64,000 bases of DNA from positions 62,001 to 126,000 of the forward strand of contig CASDTH010000032.1 of assembly GCA_949283655.1 (NCBI GenBank). Direction: 5' to 3'. The notes beneath the pieces are model-generated. The model was not told the origin of the DNA. It was given only the letters and a program-made list of their open reading frames with translations, and searched no databases. Origin of the DNA: an uncultured bacterium (GTDB taxonomy: Bacteria; Bacillota; Clostridia; Oscillospirales; Acutalibacteraceae). Positions 1-8,135 of the stretch are shown here, piece after piece. The translations under genes and the position numbers were made by a program. The first letter of the stretch is position 1. Every line of letters starts with the position of its first letter.

Positions 1-177
1 AGCGCCGGGCTGGATTTTAAACTTAGCGACAGCTACAACACGGACGACCGGCTGAAGGCCCTGCAGGAGAGCCGGCTGGAGGCCGGCGTATGGACCATTA
101 ATACGATCCAGGCGCACGACAAAGCCTATCAATGGGGCATTCGCTACATCACCACGGATACGATTACGCCCGCCTGA
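1..177 (+). CDS. Glycerophosphodiester phosphodiesterase, C-terminal fragment
   Basis: Only the last 58 codons lie in the window; the reading frame is open from base 1 and stops with TGA at 175-177. The tail contains VWTINT followed by an alternation of small and aromatic residues and GIRYITTDTI, which is typical of the last beta-alpha unit of GDPD-family TIM barrels, where the final strand reads 'gvdgiiTD'. The family hydrolyses glycerophosphodiesters to glycerol-3-phosphate and an alcohol. The catalytic His/Glu residues lie outside the window, so activity and any N-terminal membrane domain cannot be judged. Confidence 0.7.
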   Translation, partial: SAGLDFKLSDSYNTDDRLKALQESRLEAGVWTINTIQAHDKAYQWGIRYITTDTITPA

Positions 178-224
178 GTTGGCGCACAGATAGCATCCGC
201 ATACAAGGGGAGCCCAACCGTGTC

Positions 225-382
225 CTGCGGCCTTGCGATCCCCTCACCTAAAGCCGCTGGAGCGGTTCTTGGGAGTTTTCAGCCTGTGGCCATGTTCCCG
301 GCAAGGCAGATGATGCAGCCTTCCTTGCCCGAAGGCAAGGAAGATAACGCTGCCAGGGGCGCGGTCATGGCGCTGAAAACCG
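225..382 (+). repeat. Dispersed repeat family A, copy 1
   Basis: This stretch begins CTGCGGCCTTGCGATCCCCT and ends GCGCTGAAAACCG. It aligns over its whole length, at roughly 80 percent by eye, with the reverse complement of 32654-32810. Both copies can be read as a short ORF containing KEDNAAR, but most differences between them change the amino acid, which argues against a protein. It fills the gap between the GDPD gene and corA. Confidence 0.75.
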
Positions 383-420
383 ATGCATGTTATACACGGA
401 TGCTATAAAAGTGATATACG

Positions 421-448
421 AAACAAGCGGGGTATCCCGCCTGTTTTT
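421..448 (+). terminator. Intrinsic terminator or attenuator in front of corA
   Basis: AAACAAGCGGG (421-431) pairs with CCCGCCTGTTT (436-446) around a four-base loop with one A/C mismatch, followed by further T residues. The hairpin ends 28 bases before the proposed corA start. It may simply end upstream transcription, or act as an attenuator in the corA leader. Confidence 0.65.
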
Positions 449-476
449 ATACATAATGCCGGAAGGAGGAGCAGTT

Positions 477-1406
477 GTGCAGGCGTTCGGCATTCGGGAG
501 GGCGCTTTAAAGCCCTTAAAAACCAACAGCTGGGATCCCACCACGCCGGGCCTTTTTCTCATCAGCGATAACATGGAGCTTTTACAGCTGCGAGAAAGCT
601 TTGGCTTTGATGAGGATACTGTCGAGCAATGCCTGACCATTGACGACTACGCCCGGTTTGAAAGCTTTGAAAGCTATGATTTTATCACGGTGAACTGTTT
701 TTCGTTTGAAGGAGAGCGTCTGGTCTTTGAGGAAATTGATCTGTATATCGGGGCTGATTATCTCGTGCTGATCCTCAATAACGAGCCGCTGCGCGCAGAG
801 CTACTCGCGTTTTTACAGAAAAGGACGCAAGGCTCGCGCAAAGCCACCCACAATTTTCTCTATTATCTTCTCTTTGATTTTATCCTAGATCGGATGTCGC
901 AAACGCTGGAGACGTTAGAGGATCGCTTGGAGGATCTGGAGATGGATATCCTCGTCTATGCAGCTAAAGAGAAGTTCCATAAAATCATCGAGCTCAAGGC
1001 ACAGGTGAACCTGCTGAAGAAATATATCCGCCCGTTAATCTATCTGGGCGACGCTTTTCACATGAATGAAAACCACTTCATTCGCCGTGGAAACGAAAAA
1101 TATTTTTCCGGCATTGGCACACGCCTGAAAAAGTTATATGACTTTGCCGCTAGCTTGGGGGATTTGGTCGCACAGGTGCAGAATTCTTACGATAGCGCCG
1201 TTTCCATGCGGGAAAGTGAAACGAGCGAAAAGCTAACGCTTCTCGCCGGCATGGTCGCTCCCTTGACGGTCATTACAGGCATTTACGGGATGAATTTCAC
1301 CTTTATGCCGGAGCTTTATTGGCGCTGGTCCTATCCAGCCGTTTTGGCAGCAATGATCGTTATTGAAGTGTTTTTTTACCATCGCTTTCGAAAGCGCAAA
1401 AAATAA
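477..1406 (+). CDS. corA: CorA-family divalent metal ion transporter
   Basis: About 309 residues. The protein is a long acidic/basic helical cytoplasmic domain followed by two membrane helices at the C terminus. The first helix ends in the CorA signature YGMNF (GMN at about residues 271-273), followed by the usual periplasmic MPEL; a basic tail HRFRKRKK closes the protein. CorA proteins form pentameric Mg2+ (Co2+, Ni2+) channels in the cytoplasmic membrane. The frame is open from an ATG at 387, but a GGAGGAG Shine-Dalgarno at about 464-470 points to GTG at 477. That start also lies downstream of the terminator hairpin at 421-448, which would otherwise be inside the coding region. Single-gene unit with its own terminator. 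CorA relatives also transport other metals, so Mg2+ is the default rather than proven substrate. Confidence 0.88.
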   Translation: MQAFGIREGALKPLKTNSWDPTTPGLFLISDNMELLQLRESFGFDEDTVEQCLTIDDYARFESFESYDFITVNCFSFEGERLVFEEIDLYIGADYLVLILNNEPLRAELLAFLQKRTQGSRKATHNFLYYLLFDFILDRMSQTLETLEDRLEDLEMDILVYAAKEKFHKIIELKAQVNLLKKYIRPLIYLGDAFHMNENHFIRRGNEKYFSGIGTRLKKLYDFAASLGDLVAQVQNSYDSAVSMRESETSEKLTLLAGMVAPLTVITGIYGMNFTFMPELYWRWSYPAVLAAMIVIEVFFYHRFRKRKK

Positions 1407-1407
1407 G

Positions 1408-1442
1408 AGGCGATTGCAAAAATTCGTTTGCAATCGCCTTTT
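1408..1442 (+). terminator. Intrinsic terminator of corA
   Basis: AGGCGATTGCAAA (1408-1420) pairs perfectly with TTTGCAATCGCCT (1427-1439) around a six-base loop, followed by TTT. It starts directly after the corA stop codon. Confidence 0.88.
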
Positions 1443-1558
1443 GATTGTAGAAAAAGGAGTCCATTCAGCTGTGCACAGACGATGCTTGCCGGCGCTGGCC
1501 TATTGAACGGTTTCGGCCACTGAGATAGACTGAAGGCCCCGGGAGGGTTCTCCCAGCG

Positions 1559-1711
1559 CCTGTAAGCAGTTCGGGGCCTCAAACAGAACGATAGGCCAAG
1601 GCGGCAGCTGCTGGCACTATATGCGTGCGCGTGAGGGGGCTTTTTGGCCCGAAGGGCAAAAAGCGAACCTCCCGCCTGTTTGAAGCCGCGTGAGCGGCTG
1701 AGTTCGAGAAG
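1559..1711 (+). repeat. Dispersed repeat family B, copy 1
   Basis: The segment runs from CCTGTAAGCAGTTC through GGGCAAAAAGCGAACC to GCCGCGTGAGCGGCTGAG. It matches the reverse complement of 32157-32313 with only scattered changes. It contains two internal hairpins: GCTTTTTGGCCC with GGGCAAAAAGC, and GCCGC with GCGGC. With copy A1 at 225-382 it brackets corA. The rest of the 1443-1736 gap has no gene. Confidence 0.75.
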
Positions 1712-1736
1712 CCGGCGGTCGTCTGGCTTTCCGGTT

Positions 1737-2030
1737 TTAGGCCTTATTCTCCTCCTGTAACTGTTGAAACAGGGCGAACACGGCCTCAATCGTCTCCAGA
1801 TCCTCTACCGCTTCGTAAAACTCCTCCCCATTCTCCTCTGTGACGCGCAGAATCACCACCTCGTTTGCCAAATCCTCCTGCGTTGGCAACAGCAGCACAT
1901 AGCTCTCGCCCTCATACTCCAGCAGATCGAGGAAGGTGAAGGATATTTCGTTCCCCTCCTCATCCGCCAGCACAACCGTCCCGTCAAAATCCTCGCCTTC
2001 ACTGATAAGGCCCTGGTAATCATCCGCCAT
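1737..2030 (-). CDS. DUF1292 family protein
   Basis: 97 residues, very acidic. It has the DUF1292 pattern: a short beta-rich domain containing GTVVLADEEGNEISF, then FLDLLEYEGESYVLL and a closing EEFYEAVED segment. Members are small cytosolic proteins of unknown function in Firmicutes (YrzB-like). The frame extends to an ATG at 2039, but that ATG abuts the AGGAG ribosome binding site. The ATG at 2030 lies nine bases from it and gives the family-like start MADDY. It is divergent from ychF. I see no good terminator before repeat B1. Confidence 0.85.
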   Translation of the reverse strand: MADDYQGLISEGEDFDGTVVLADEEGNEISFTFLDLLEYEGESYVLLLPTQEDLANEVVILRVTEENGEEFYEAVEDLETIEAVFALFQQLQEENKA

Positions 2031-2109
2031 TTGCTTCATCTCCTATTATTTCGATTGTTTCGCCGTTATCATACCCCACCCGAGCCGAAAAAGCAACCGA
2101 AAACACGAG

Positions 2110-2138
2110 TTGAAAAATCCCCTGCAACCGATTATAAT
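2110..2138 (+). promoter_or_regulatory. Sigma-A-type promoter of ychF
   Basis: TTGAAA at 2110-2115, a 17-base spacer, and TATAAT at 2133-2138. The start codon follows about 40 bases downstream of the -10 box. Confidence 0.75.
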
Positions 2139-2178
2139 AAGTCCCATAACAAATAAAACGAAGGATGGAAAAATTGCT

Positions 2179-3273
2179 ATGAAGCTCGGCATTGTTGGAT
2201 TGCCAAATGTTGGTAAAAGTACCTTGTTTAATGCAATCACAAACGCGGGCGCCCAGTCCGCAAACTATGCATTCTGTACCATTGAGCCGAACGTCGGCGT
2301 AGTAGACGTGCCGGATGAGCGGCTGGACCGGCTCACAGAGCTCTATGAGCCCGTCAAAACCACCCATGCAACAATCGAATTTGTCGATATTGCCGGCCTG
2401 GTAAAGGGCGCCTCTAAGGGTGAGGGGCTGGGCAACAAATTCCTCTCCCACATCCGTGAGGTAGATGCGATCATCCATGTGGTGCGTTGCTTTGAAAACG
2501 ACGATATCATCCACGTAGAGGGCAGCATTGATCCGGCCCGCGATATTGAAACCATTAATTTGGAGCTGATTTTTGCCGATCTGGAGATGATCGACCGCCG
2601 CATTGAGCGTGGCATCAAGGCGATGAAGGGCGATAAAAGCCTGGCCAAGGAGATCGATTTTCTCAAGCGCGTCAAGGCGGCTTTGGAGGCGGGCAAGCCT
2701 GCGCGCAGCGTGGAGTGTGATGAGGATGAGCAGGCGATCCTCAACGAGGTTGCCCTGCTCACCACAAAGCCCGTTATCTACGCCTGCAACATGAGCGAGG
2801 AGGATTTTGCAAACAGCATTGAGAGCAATGCACGCTATCAGGCAGTCTGCGCCATTGCCGCAGAGGAGGGGGCGGAGGTGCTCCCTATCTGTGCGGAGCT
2901 CGAAGCGGAGATTGCACCGCTCTCCAAAGAAGAGAAATCGCTGTTTCTTGCTGATCTCGGGCTTGAAAGGAGTGGGCTGGATAGGCTCATCCAGCGCTCC
3001 TATCACCTGCTCGGCCTGATCTCTTATTTGACAGCAGGCAAGCCGGAGGTTCGCGCATGGACGATCAAACGCGGCACCAAAGCGCCGCAGGCCGCTGGCA
3101 AGATTCACTCGGATTTTGAGCGCGGCTTCATCCGGGCCGAGGTGATCTCCTATGAGGATCTGATCGCCAATGGCTCCATGGCCGCGGCGAAGGAGAAGGG
3201 CCTTGTCCGCAGCGAGGGTAAGGAGTATGTAATGCGGGATGGGGACGTGGTGCTCTTCCGCTTTAATGTATAG
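2179..3273 (+). CDS. ychF: Redox-regulated ATPase/GTPase YchF (OLA1/Obg family)
   Basis: 364 residues, the normal length for YchF. The P-loop GLPNVGKST is at residues 6-14, the G3 motif is in [11 protein letters not shown], and NMSEED stands in the G4 position with the Glu that lets YchF prefer ATP over GTP. A helical domain follows, then a C-terminal TGS domain (around [19 protein letters not shown]) that contacts RNA or ribosomes. YchF binds the ribosome and modulates the oxidative stress response in several bacteria. The frame is open further upstream, but ATG 2179 follows a GGATGG ribosome binding site and gives the conserved [10 protein letters not shown] start. Confidence 0.97.
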   Translation: MKLGIVGLPNVGKSTLFNAITNAGAQSANYAFCTIEPNVGVVDVPDERLDRLTELYEPVKTTHATIEFVDIAGLVKGASKGEGLGNKFLSHIREVDAIIHVVRCFENDDIIHVEGSIDPARDIETINLELIFADLEMIDRRIERGIKAMKGDKSLAKEIDFLKRVKAALEAGKPARSVECDEDEQAILNEVALLTTKPVIYACNMSEEDFANSIESNARYQAVCAIAAEEGAEVLPICAELEAEIAPLSKEEKSLFLADLGLERSGLDRLIQRSYHLLGLISYLTAGKPEVRAWTIKRGTKAPQAAGKIHSDFERGFIRAEVISYEDLIANGSMAAAKEKGLVRSEGKEYVMRDGDVVLFRFNV

Positions 3274-3315
3274 AAATTCATCTGTTGGCATACAAAACGA
3301 GATCTTAAGCAGCAC

Positions 3316-3370
3316 AGGCCTCTCCCTTACCGGTCAGGGAACCGAAGGAGAGGCCTGCCCTGCCTTTTTT
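3316..3370 (+). terminator. Intrinsic terminator of ychF
   Basis: AGGCCTCTCC and GGAGAGGCCT form a 10-base perfect stem around a 21-base loop. GCCCTGCC and TTTTTT follow. Confidence 0.8.
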
Positions 3371-3435
3371 ATGGATGTAAAGATAAGTACCGCGCAGCTA
3401 TTAAGCACAAAGGGCGGCTCTTCTTAAAATTTATA

Positions 3436-3464
3436 TTGACAAACAGCTGCAAGCGCGTTATAAT
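3436..3464 (+). promoter_or_regulatory. Consensus promoter of tRNA-Ala
   Basis: A perfect TTGACA at 3436-3441 and a perfect TATAAT at 3459-3464 are separated by 17 bases, 40 bases before the tRNA. Confidence 0.9.
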
Positions 3465-3504
3465 ATACCCCGCAGCTGAGATGTTAGGTTAAACAAGTTC
3501 ATAT

Positions 3505-3580
3505 GGGGGTGTAGCTCACTTGGTAGAGCGCTTGCTTCGCATGCAAGAGGTAAGGGGTTCGATTCCCCTCATCTCCACCA
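3505..3580 (+). tRNA. tRNA-Ala (anticodon CGC)
   Basis: Full cloverleaf of 76 bases with encoded CCA. The acceptor GGGGGTG pairs with CATCTCC, the D arm is GCTC/GAGC, and the anticodon stem CTTGC/GCAAG carries the loop TTCGCAT. The T arm is AGGGG-TTCGATT-CCCCT. The anticodon CGC reads GCG. It is a single-gene transcription unit with its own consensus promoter and terminator. Confidence 0.97.
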
Positions 3581-3587
3581 AACGGCC

Positions 3588-3620
3588 GGGTAAACTTTTT
3601 ACCCAGCTGTTTTTTTATTT
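3588..3620 (+). terminator. Intrinsic terminator of tRNA-Ala
   Basis: GGGTAAA (3588-3594) pairs with TTTACCC (3598-3604), followed by AGCTG and eight T residues. Confidence 0.8.
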
Positions 3621-3652
3621 TCCGTCGTTCGAGCAAAGGCATTACAATAAGC

Positions 3653-3691
3653 AAATCCCCACTGAAGTCATTTAAGATTCAGTGGGGATTT
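3653..3691. terminator. Bidirectional hairpin between tRNA-Ala and a lipoprotein gene
   Basis: AAATCCCCACTGAA and TTCAGTGGGGATTT form a perfect 14-base stem around an 11-base loop. It sits 35 bases after the stop codon of the minus-strand lipoprotein gene and probably ends that transcript. The A/T-rich flanks would serve either strand. Confidence 0.75.
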
Positions 3692-3726
3692 AATTATCTT
3701 TTCAGTTTTTCAAGAGAAACTGAGAA

Positions 3727-4641
3727 CTAACCTTTGATAGTATAGTGATACGTGATCGTACCAGTTGCGCTAATTGGGATGAATTTTAACACCTTTACAT
3801 CAGTAGCCTTAATTTTAGCGGTATACCCCATCTCGCCACCAGTGATCTTGCCGTTTTTGATGGTAATCGTAATTTTAGCGTTGGTATATGTCACCTGAAT
3901 ATCCTCGTTGTTATCCACCTTGCCCGTGAACTCCGCAACGATATCATCGACCGGCCCCAACACACCGATGGCATGCCCGCACGGACCTGCGCCCCAAGCA
4001 TCTGTTTTAGAGCTACCCGGATAACCCTGCGCATAATCCGTCTGATCTTTGACAGCCATTGTCAAAGTGGTAACCCCATTTGAAGTTTTCGCACTTGCAG
4101 AAGAGAGATCGCTCGCCGTCAGCAGGCCGTAATTCCCTGGCAGGCCATCCGATTGGATATTATTGTTCTTATTGATAATATTATTGGCAATGCCCATAAG
4201 CATATCGCTATTGCCGTCGCCCTTCCCCAAATTAATTTGGGTCAGCGCTAAGGTCTGCACTCGCTTCACGTTCGGCGAATTTTTAGCGGCATCTTGATAA
4301 GCTTTGATAACGGCCGCTTTATCCGTCGTATTCAATCCCTTATCCGCATTTACCGGCTGGGTGGTCTTGCCGCCCGGCGTTGTAACGTCATTATCGGCCG
4401 GTGCAGTTGTATCCGGCGCTTCTTCGCCGCTGACAGGCTCGGAGGCATCATCGCTGGTGCCTTCGCTCGGCGCATTGACGTCAGGATTCGCAGGATCCAG
4501 CGTTTCATCCTGATTTTCTGAAACATTGGCGGGATCATTGCTTACATCCTCACCCGTGCCATCTCCGCCGCAGGCCGCGAGGGAGAAAACGAGCGCCAGC
4601 GCCATCATCAGCGCCAGAAGCTTGGTCAGGTTCTTCTTCAT
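3727..4641 (-). CDS. Putative secreted lipoprotein, paralogue of the next gene
   Basis: 304 residues. The N terminus is a lipoprotein signal (MKKNLTKLL, hydrophobic core, lipobox LAAC with Cys24). A low-complexity acidic Asp/Glu/Pro/Thr linker of about 75 residues follows, containing VSENQDETLDPA. A folded domain of about 200 residues then begins at NTTDKAAVIKAYQDA. The same layout and the signature VSENQ.ETLD recur in the gene at 4917-5873, so the two are tandem paralogues. I do not recognise the folded domain. Expected location: anchored to the outer face of the membrane. The ribosome binding site is AGAAAGGGG. It has its own promoter and a hairpin terminator. No enzymatic motif is visible. 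Confidence 0.8.
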   Translation of the reverse strand: MKKNLTKLLALMMALALVFSLAACGGDGTGEDVSNDPANVSENQDETLDPANPDVNAPSEGTSDDASEPVSGEEAPDTTAPADNDVTTPGGKTTQPVNADKGLNTTDKAAVIKAYQDAAKNSPNVKRVQTLALTQINLGKGDGNSDMLMGIANNIINKNNNIQSDGLPGNYGLLTASDLSSASAKTSNGVTTLTMAVKDQTDYAQGYPGSSKTDAWGAGPCGHAIGVLGPVDDIVAEFTGKVDNNEDIQVTYTNAKITITIKNGKITGGEMGYTAKIKATDVKVLKFIPISATGTITYHYTIKG

Positions 4642-4744
4642 TTGGTGAACTACCCCTTTCTAATATGTCTGGTGCACACACCGCTTGCACCATTTATTAA
4701 CCATACATGAAAAAATATGTATCCGTATGGTTTTGAGCATTTAT

Positions 4745-4773
4745 AATCTACAACGAAGAAAGGAAAAAGTCAA
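4745..4773 (-). promoter_or_regulatory. Promoter of the lipoprotein gene at 3727-4641
   Basis: On the minus strand, TTGACT (4768-4773), 17 bases, then TAGATT (4745-4750). An inverted repeat AACCATAC/GTATGGTT lies in the leader between promoter and start codon. Confidence 0.55.
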
Positions 4774-4820
4774 TAGAATTTTTCTTCTATAACACCTTTT
4801 TATAGAAGTTTCTCCAATCA

Positions 4821-4869
4821 AAATGGAAAAGGGCAGGGGGGCGGCGAACACGCGCCTCCCCCCCTGCCC
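4821..4869 (-). terminator. Intrinsic terminator of the second lipoprotein gene
   Basis: On the minus strand, GGGCAGGGGGG pairs with CCCCCCTGCCC around a GC-rich loop, followed by TTTTCCATTT. It lies 48 bases after the stop codon at 4917. Confidence 0.8.
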
Positions 4870-4916
4870 GGAGACCGGTATGAATCATCAGGATTTGTCT
4901 ATTTTTCAGGCGCTAC

Positions 4917-5873
4917 CTACCACTGGAAGTTGCTGAATTTCACGTAGTTTGTTAATGTCGCCTTAAAGGGGTCGCTCTGCTCCCGTGAGCTGAAAGCGAT
5001 TCTGCCCCAGGCCTGGATATCGCAGGGCATGGTCTGGCTCAGGCTTTGGAACTGCTTTTGAGCGTTGATTGTAAATTCAATCGTGCAATCCCGATAGGTC
5101 AGCTTATAGCCGTCGATCGGAGCAAGCGCTTTTACAATGCCCATCTCCAGGTATTCATCAATTTCACTGTGCTCCAGAGGCTTCATAATCTTCCCAAAAT
5201 TGCTGCTCGAGGTTGGGTCCACAGCAGTTGCCGTCACAATTTTGACCTTGTAGTAATTGCCTGACTTTGTGCAGGAAGCGCTCTTGATCACGCTTGTATC
5301 GCTCAGCGTGCAGGTGAGCATCCGGCCCTGCTCCTTGTCGCCCTTCGCCGTTTCACGGGCATCGGCGGTCTCTTCCGTTTTGAAAATATCCAATGTTTCC
5401 AGAAGGTCTAACACCGAGCCGATCGTGTTGCCCAGATTATGGTTTGTGATCGCCTGATACTCCTTTTTCACATGCCCCGGCTTCTGGCTCTTGACATTGG
5501 CCAGGCAATCCTTATAGAGCTGAAGCACATAGGCCTTATCGGTTGTTGTTTTAATTGCGTCGGCCGCAGGCGTCTTTCCGCCGGATTGGGTCGGCGTCCC
5601 GCCGCCGGACTGCTGCGGCTCTGTTTGACCCGGAGTGCCGGAGGGGTCTATATTCTCCTGCCCGGATGGGGCCTCTGGCTGCTCCCCGCCCACATCAGTG
5701 CCCGTACTATCCTCCGGGGCGGCTGCGTCGAGCGTTTCTTCCTGATTCTCCGAAACGGCGGCCGGGTCGGCCGAGGGCTCCTCCTCTCCCCCATCCCCCT
5801 GGCAGGCTGCGAGGGAAAGGGCCAGCACCACCGCCATCCCAAGCGCGAGGAGGCGCTTTATATTCTGCTTCAT
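4917..5873 (-). CDS. Putative secreted lipoprotein, paralogue of the preceding gene
   Basis: 318 residues from the chosen ATG. The signal peptide MKQNIKRLLALGMAVVLAL ends in lipobox LAAC (Cys24). A linker of about 90 residues rich in Glu, Pro, Gly, Gln and Thr contains VSENQEETLD. A folded domain starts near TTTDKAYVLQLYKD, the same entry as its neighbour (NTTDKAAVIKAYQD). The function is unknown. An ATG seven codons upstream is in frame but has no ribosome binding site. The chosen ATG has AGAAAGGGG, identical to the site of the paralogue. Both genes are monocistronic, each with a TTGACT promoter, a leader hairpin and a terminator. Confidence 0.8.
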   Translation of the reverse strand: MKQNIKRLLALGMAVVLALSLAACQGDGGEEEPSADPAAVSENQEETLDAAAPEDSTGTDVGGEQPEAPSGQENIDPSGTPGQTEPQQSGGGTPTQSGGKTPAADAIKTTTDKAYVLQLYKDCLANVKSQKPGHVKKEYQAITNHNLGNTIGSVLDLLETLDIFKTEETADARETAKGDKEQGRMLTCTLSDTSVIKSASCTKSGNYYKVKIVTATAVDPTSSSNFGKIMKPLEHSEIDEYLEMGIVKALAPIDGYKLTYRDCTIEFTINAQKQFQSLSQTMPCDIQAWGRIAFSSREQSDPFKATLTNYVKFSNFQW

Positions 5874-5897
5874 TCCAAAAACCCCTTTCTTCATTGC

Positions 5898-5919
5898 AGG
5901 CAGAATCGTTATTCTGCCT
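5898..5919 (-). promoter_or_regulatory. Leader hairpin of the lipoprotein gene at 4917-5873
   Basis: AGGCAGAAT and ATTCTGCCT form a perfect 9-base stem with a 4-base loop, between the promoter and the ribosome binding site. There is no T-run, so it is not a terminator. It may stabilise the mRNA 5' end or be a protein-binding site. Confidence 0.5.
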
Positions 5920-5973
5920 AAAATAATCCATTAACGATCTGTTTTTATGGAAATAAAAGCAGATCACAAGATT

Positions 5974-6002
5974 ACCATACTATATTTTTGGCAAGAAGTC
6001 AA
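5974..6002 (-). promoter_or_regulatory. Promoter of the lipoprotein gene at 4917-5873
   Basis: On the minus strand, TTGACT (5997-6002), 17 bases, TATGGT (5974-5979). The -35 box is the same as at the paralogous gene. Confidence 0.6.
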
Positions 6003-6075
6003 CGGGTTTCGCAAAAATTTAATAATTATTTATAAATCGTAATTAATATTTTGCCATACTCTTTTCCATTCGTCT

Positions 6076-6103
6076 TTGCGGGGAAGCGATTTTATGCTAT
6101 ACT
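6076..6103 (+). promoter_or_regulatory. Promoter of the exonuclease III gene
   Basis: TTGCGG (6076-6081), a 16-base spacer and TATACT (6098-6103), 36 bases before the start codon. Confidence 0.55.
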
Positions 6104-6139
6104 AAGCAGGTAACAGCCTTTTACTGAGGGAGTGTCTCA

Positions 6140-6910
6140 ATGATACGAAAAATGATTTCGTGGAATGTGAACGGCATCCGCGCCTGCCTGACGAAGGGCT
6201 TTCTTGAAAGCATGCAAGCGCTGGATGCGGATATCATCTGCCTGCAGGAAACAAAGGTGCAACAGGGGCAGGTAGAGCTCAAGGAGCCGCCGTTGGATGG
6301 GTATCATCAATATTGGAACTATGCGCAGCGCAAGGGCTATTCCGGCACTGCGGTCTTCTCACGGGAGGAGCCGCTGCATGTGCAGCTGGGGCTTGGCATT
6401 TCGGAACACGATACGGAGGGCCGCGTGATCACGCTGGAATTTGAGCGCTTCTACCTGGTCACCGCCTACACGCCGAATGCGCAGGAGGGGCTGGCCCGCA
6501 TTGATTACCGCATGGCGTGGGAGGATGCTTTCCGCGCCTATTTGCAGGTGTTGGATGCAAAAAAGCCCGTTGTATTCTGTGGTGATCTGAATGTGGCGCA
6601 CCAGGAGATCGATCTGAAAAACCCAAAGCCCAACCGGGGCAAAGCAGGTTTTTCCGATGAGGAGCGCGGCAAATTTAGCGAGCTGCTGCAAGCCGGCTTT
6701 ATCGATACCTTTCGTTATCTGTATCCGGAACGGGCGGGCGCGTATTCCTGGTGGTCCTACCGATTCCACGCGCGGGAAAAAAATGCGGGATGGCGCATCG
6801 ATTATTTCTGCGTCTCCGCCCGATTGGCGGAGCACATCCAGAGCGCGGGCATCCATGCAGAAATTTATGGCTCCGATCACTGCCCAGTGGAGCTGCTCAT
6901 CGACCTGTAA
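6140..6910 (+). CDS. xth: Exodeoxyribonuclease III / AP endonuclease
   Basis: 256 residues, the full family length. The motifs of the Xth/ExoA class appear in order: WNVNG near the start, LQETK with the metal-binding Glu37, YTPN, GDLNVAH with catalytic Asp150 and Asn152, SWWSYR, GWRIDY and the final SDH (Asp246-His247). The enzyme cuts DNA at abasic sites and removes 3' blocking groups in base excision repair. It is cytosolic, with no signal peptide. It is followed 88 bases later by another protein of the same superfamily, a secreted one, so the pair may reflect an old duplication or chance. Confidence 0.96.
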   Translation: MIRKMISWNVNGIRACLTKGFLESMQALDADIICLQETKVQQGQVELKEPPLDGYHQYWNYAQRKGYSGTAVFSREEPLHVQLGLGISEHDTEGRVITLEFERFYLVTAYTPNAQEGLARIDYRMAWEDAFRAYLQVLDAKKPVVFCGDLNVAHQEIDLKNPKPNRGKAGFSDEERGKFSELLQAGFIDTFRYLYPERAGAYSWWSYRFHAREKNAGWRIDYFCVSARLAEHIQSAGIHAEIYGSDHCPVELLIDL

Positions 6911-6998
6911 GGGGCCTTTCGCCGCAAACGCCTGGAAAATCCTCTGGATCCATCTAAGCGATCCAGGGCATTTATCATAGAGAAGGGTGTTGTAAACG

Positions 6999-8030
6999 AT
7001 GAAAAAGCGTATTTTGGCAATCTTGCTGTCGGCGGCTTTGTTGCTGCCGGCCCTTGCGCTCCCCGGCAGCGCCGCGGAGGGAGAAGCCGCAGGAGCCGCT
7101 TCCTTTTCCCTGATAACCTATAATGTACAGGGCCTGACGCGGCTGGGCGGCCTGCCAACCGACAAAAACTGTGCGGCAATCGGGGCGTTGATTAACGATT
7201 ATGATTTTGCCGGCGTTCAGGAGGATTTTAATTTCGACTATGCGCTGCGGGGGAACGTCACGCTGCCTTACCAGACCTACACCAGCGGCATCACGCCCAT
7301 TGGAGACGGGTTAAACTATTTTTCCCGGTTCCCACTCTACAATGTGGAGCGCTTCCCCTGGGATGAGGCCCACGGCGTGCTGGATGACGGGAGCGATGAG
7401 CTGACGCCAAAGGGGATCCTGTACGCCACCGTTGAAATTGCGCCTGGCGTTTATATCGACGTGTATAACGCGCACACGGATGCATATGAGGACGCAGAAT
7501 CGCTTGCCGCGCGCCGTAGCAACCTCAGCCAGCTGGCCGCCTTGATTAATGAGCGCAGCGCCGGCCGCGCAGTGATCGTTATGGGAGATTTAAATGCGCG
7601 TTTCTCCCGCGAATCCGACCGTTTATACGAGCTGCTCGTAGAGCCCTGCGGCCTGACGGACGCCTGGGTAGAGATTGAAAACAACGGCGTTTATCCTACG
7701 AAGGATTCCGGACTCAGCTTTAACGACTGGTGGGAAAAATGGGATTCGGTAGATCATGTGATGTATCGTGATGGCGGCGGCGTGGACTTGGAGGCGCTCT
7801 CGCACGAGTATATCTTTTACCTCAATCCGGAAACAGGGGCCAGCTATTCTGACCATGCGGCATCGGCCGTCACCATGCAGTATACGGTAATCGGGGATCT
7901 GGCCGTCCCGGAGCAGTTGGAGACAGAGCGGTTCCATTTGGCCGAGCGCTTTTGGAACGGGATTGTGCGGTTTGCCAAAGCGCTGTTCCTCCTCCTTGAT
8001 GCAGTAATTCAGCAGGGTATCTCCGGCTAA
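6999..8030 (+). CDS. Secreted endonuclease/exonuclease/phosphatase-fold protein
   Basis: 343 residues. The signal peptide is MKKRILAILLSAALLLPALA with a likely cleavage after GSAAE. The EEP fold is recognisable from TYNVQGL near the N terminus, GVQEDFN with the metal-ligand Glu, YNAHTDA, VIMGDLNAR with the Asp/Asn pair, DSVDHVMYRD, and SDHAASAV with the final Asp-His. The order and HTD motif resemble secreted sphingomyelinase- or DNase-like phosphodiesterases. A C-terminal helical extension (VRFAKALFLLLDAVI) could associate with a membrane. The substrate is not determinable; phospholipid, nucleic acid or sugar phosphate are all possible. The ribosome binding site is AGAAGGG. Confidence 0.85.
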   Translation: MKKRILAILLSAALLLPALALPGSAAEGEAAGAASFSLITYNVQGLTRLGGLPTDKNCAAIGALINDYDFAGVQEDFNFDYALRGNVTLPYQTYTSGITPIGDGLNYFSRFPLYNVERFPWDEAHGVLDDGSDELTPKGILYATVEIAPGVYIDVYNAHTDAYEDAESLAARRSNLSQLAALINERSAGRAVIVMGDLNARFSRESDRLYELLVEPCGLTDAWVEIENNGVYPTKDSGLSFNDWWEKWDSVDHVMYRDGGGVDLEALSHEYIFYLNPETGASYSDHAASAVTMQYTVIGDLAVPEQLETERFHLAERFWNGIVRFAKALFLLLDAVIQQGISG

Positions 8031-8135
8031 TTTTTCCCAGAGCCGTATGCGGCAGTGCGCTACCCCGGGGCCGCCGGTACGCTTTGCAGCCCTGTGGTAG
8101 CGGAATCCTATTTGACCTTGCAGGAATGGAACAGA

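Noticed and set aside
220..408. Short ORF with KEDNAAR in repeat A1 (and its counterpart at 32556-32750)
   Set aside because: The two versions differ mostly by amino-acid-changing substitutions and lack ribosome binding sites. The conserved unit is DNA, not protein.
390..476. M-box (Mg2+) riboswitch before corA
   Set aside because: Too little space and none of the conserved loops; only a simple terminator hairpin is present.
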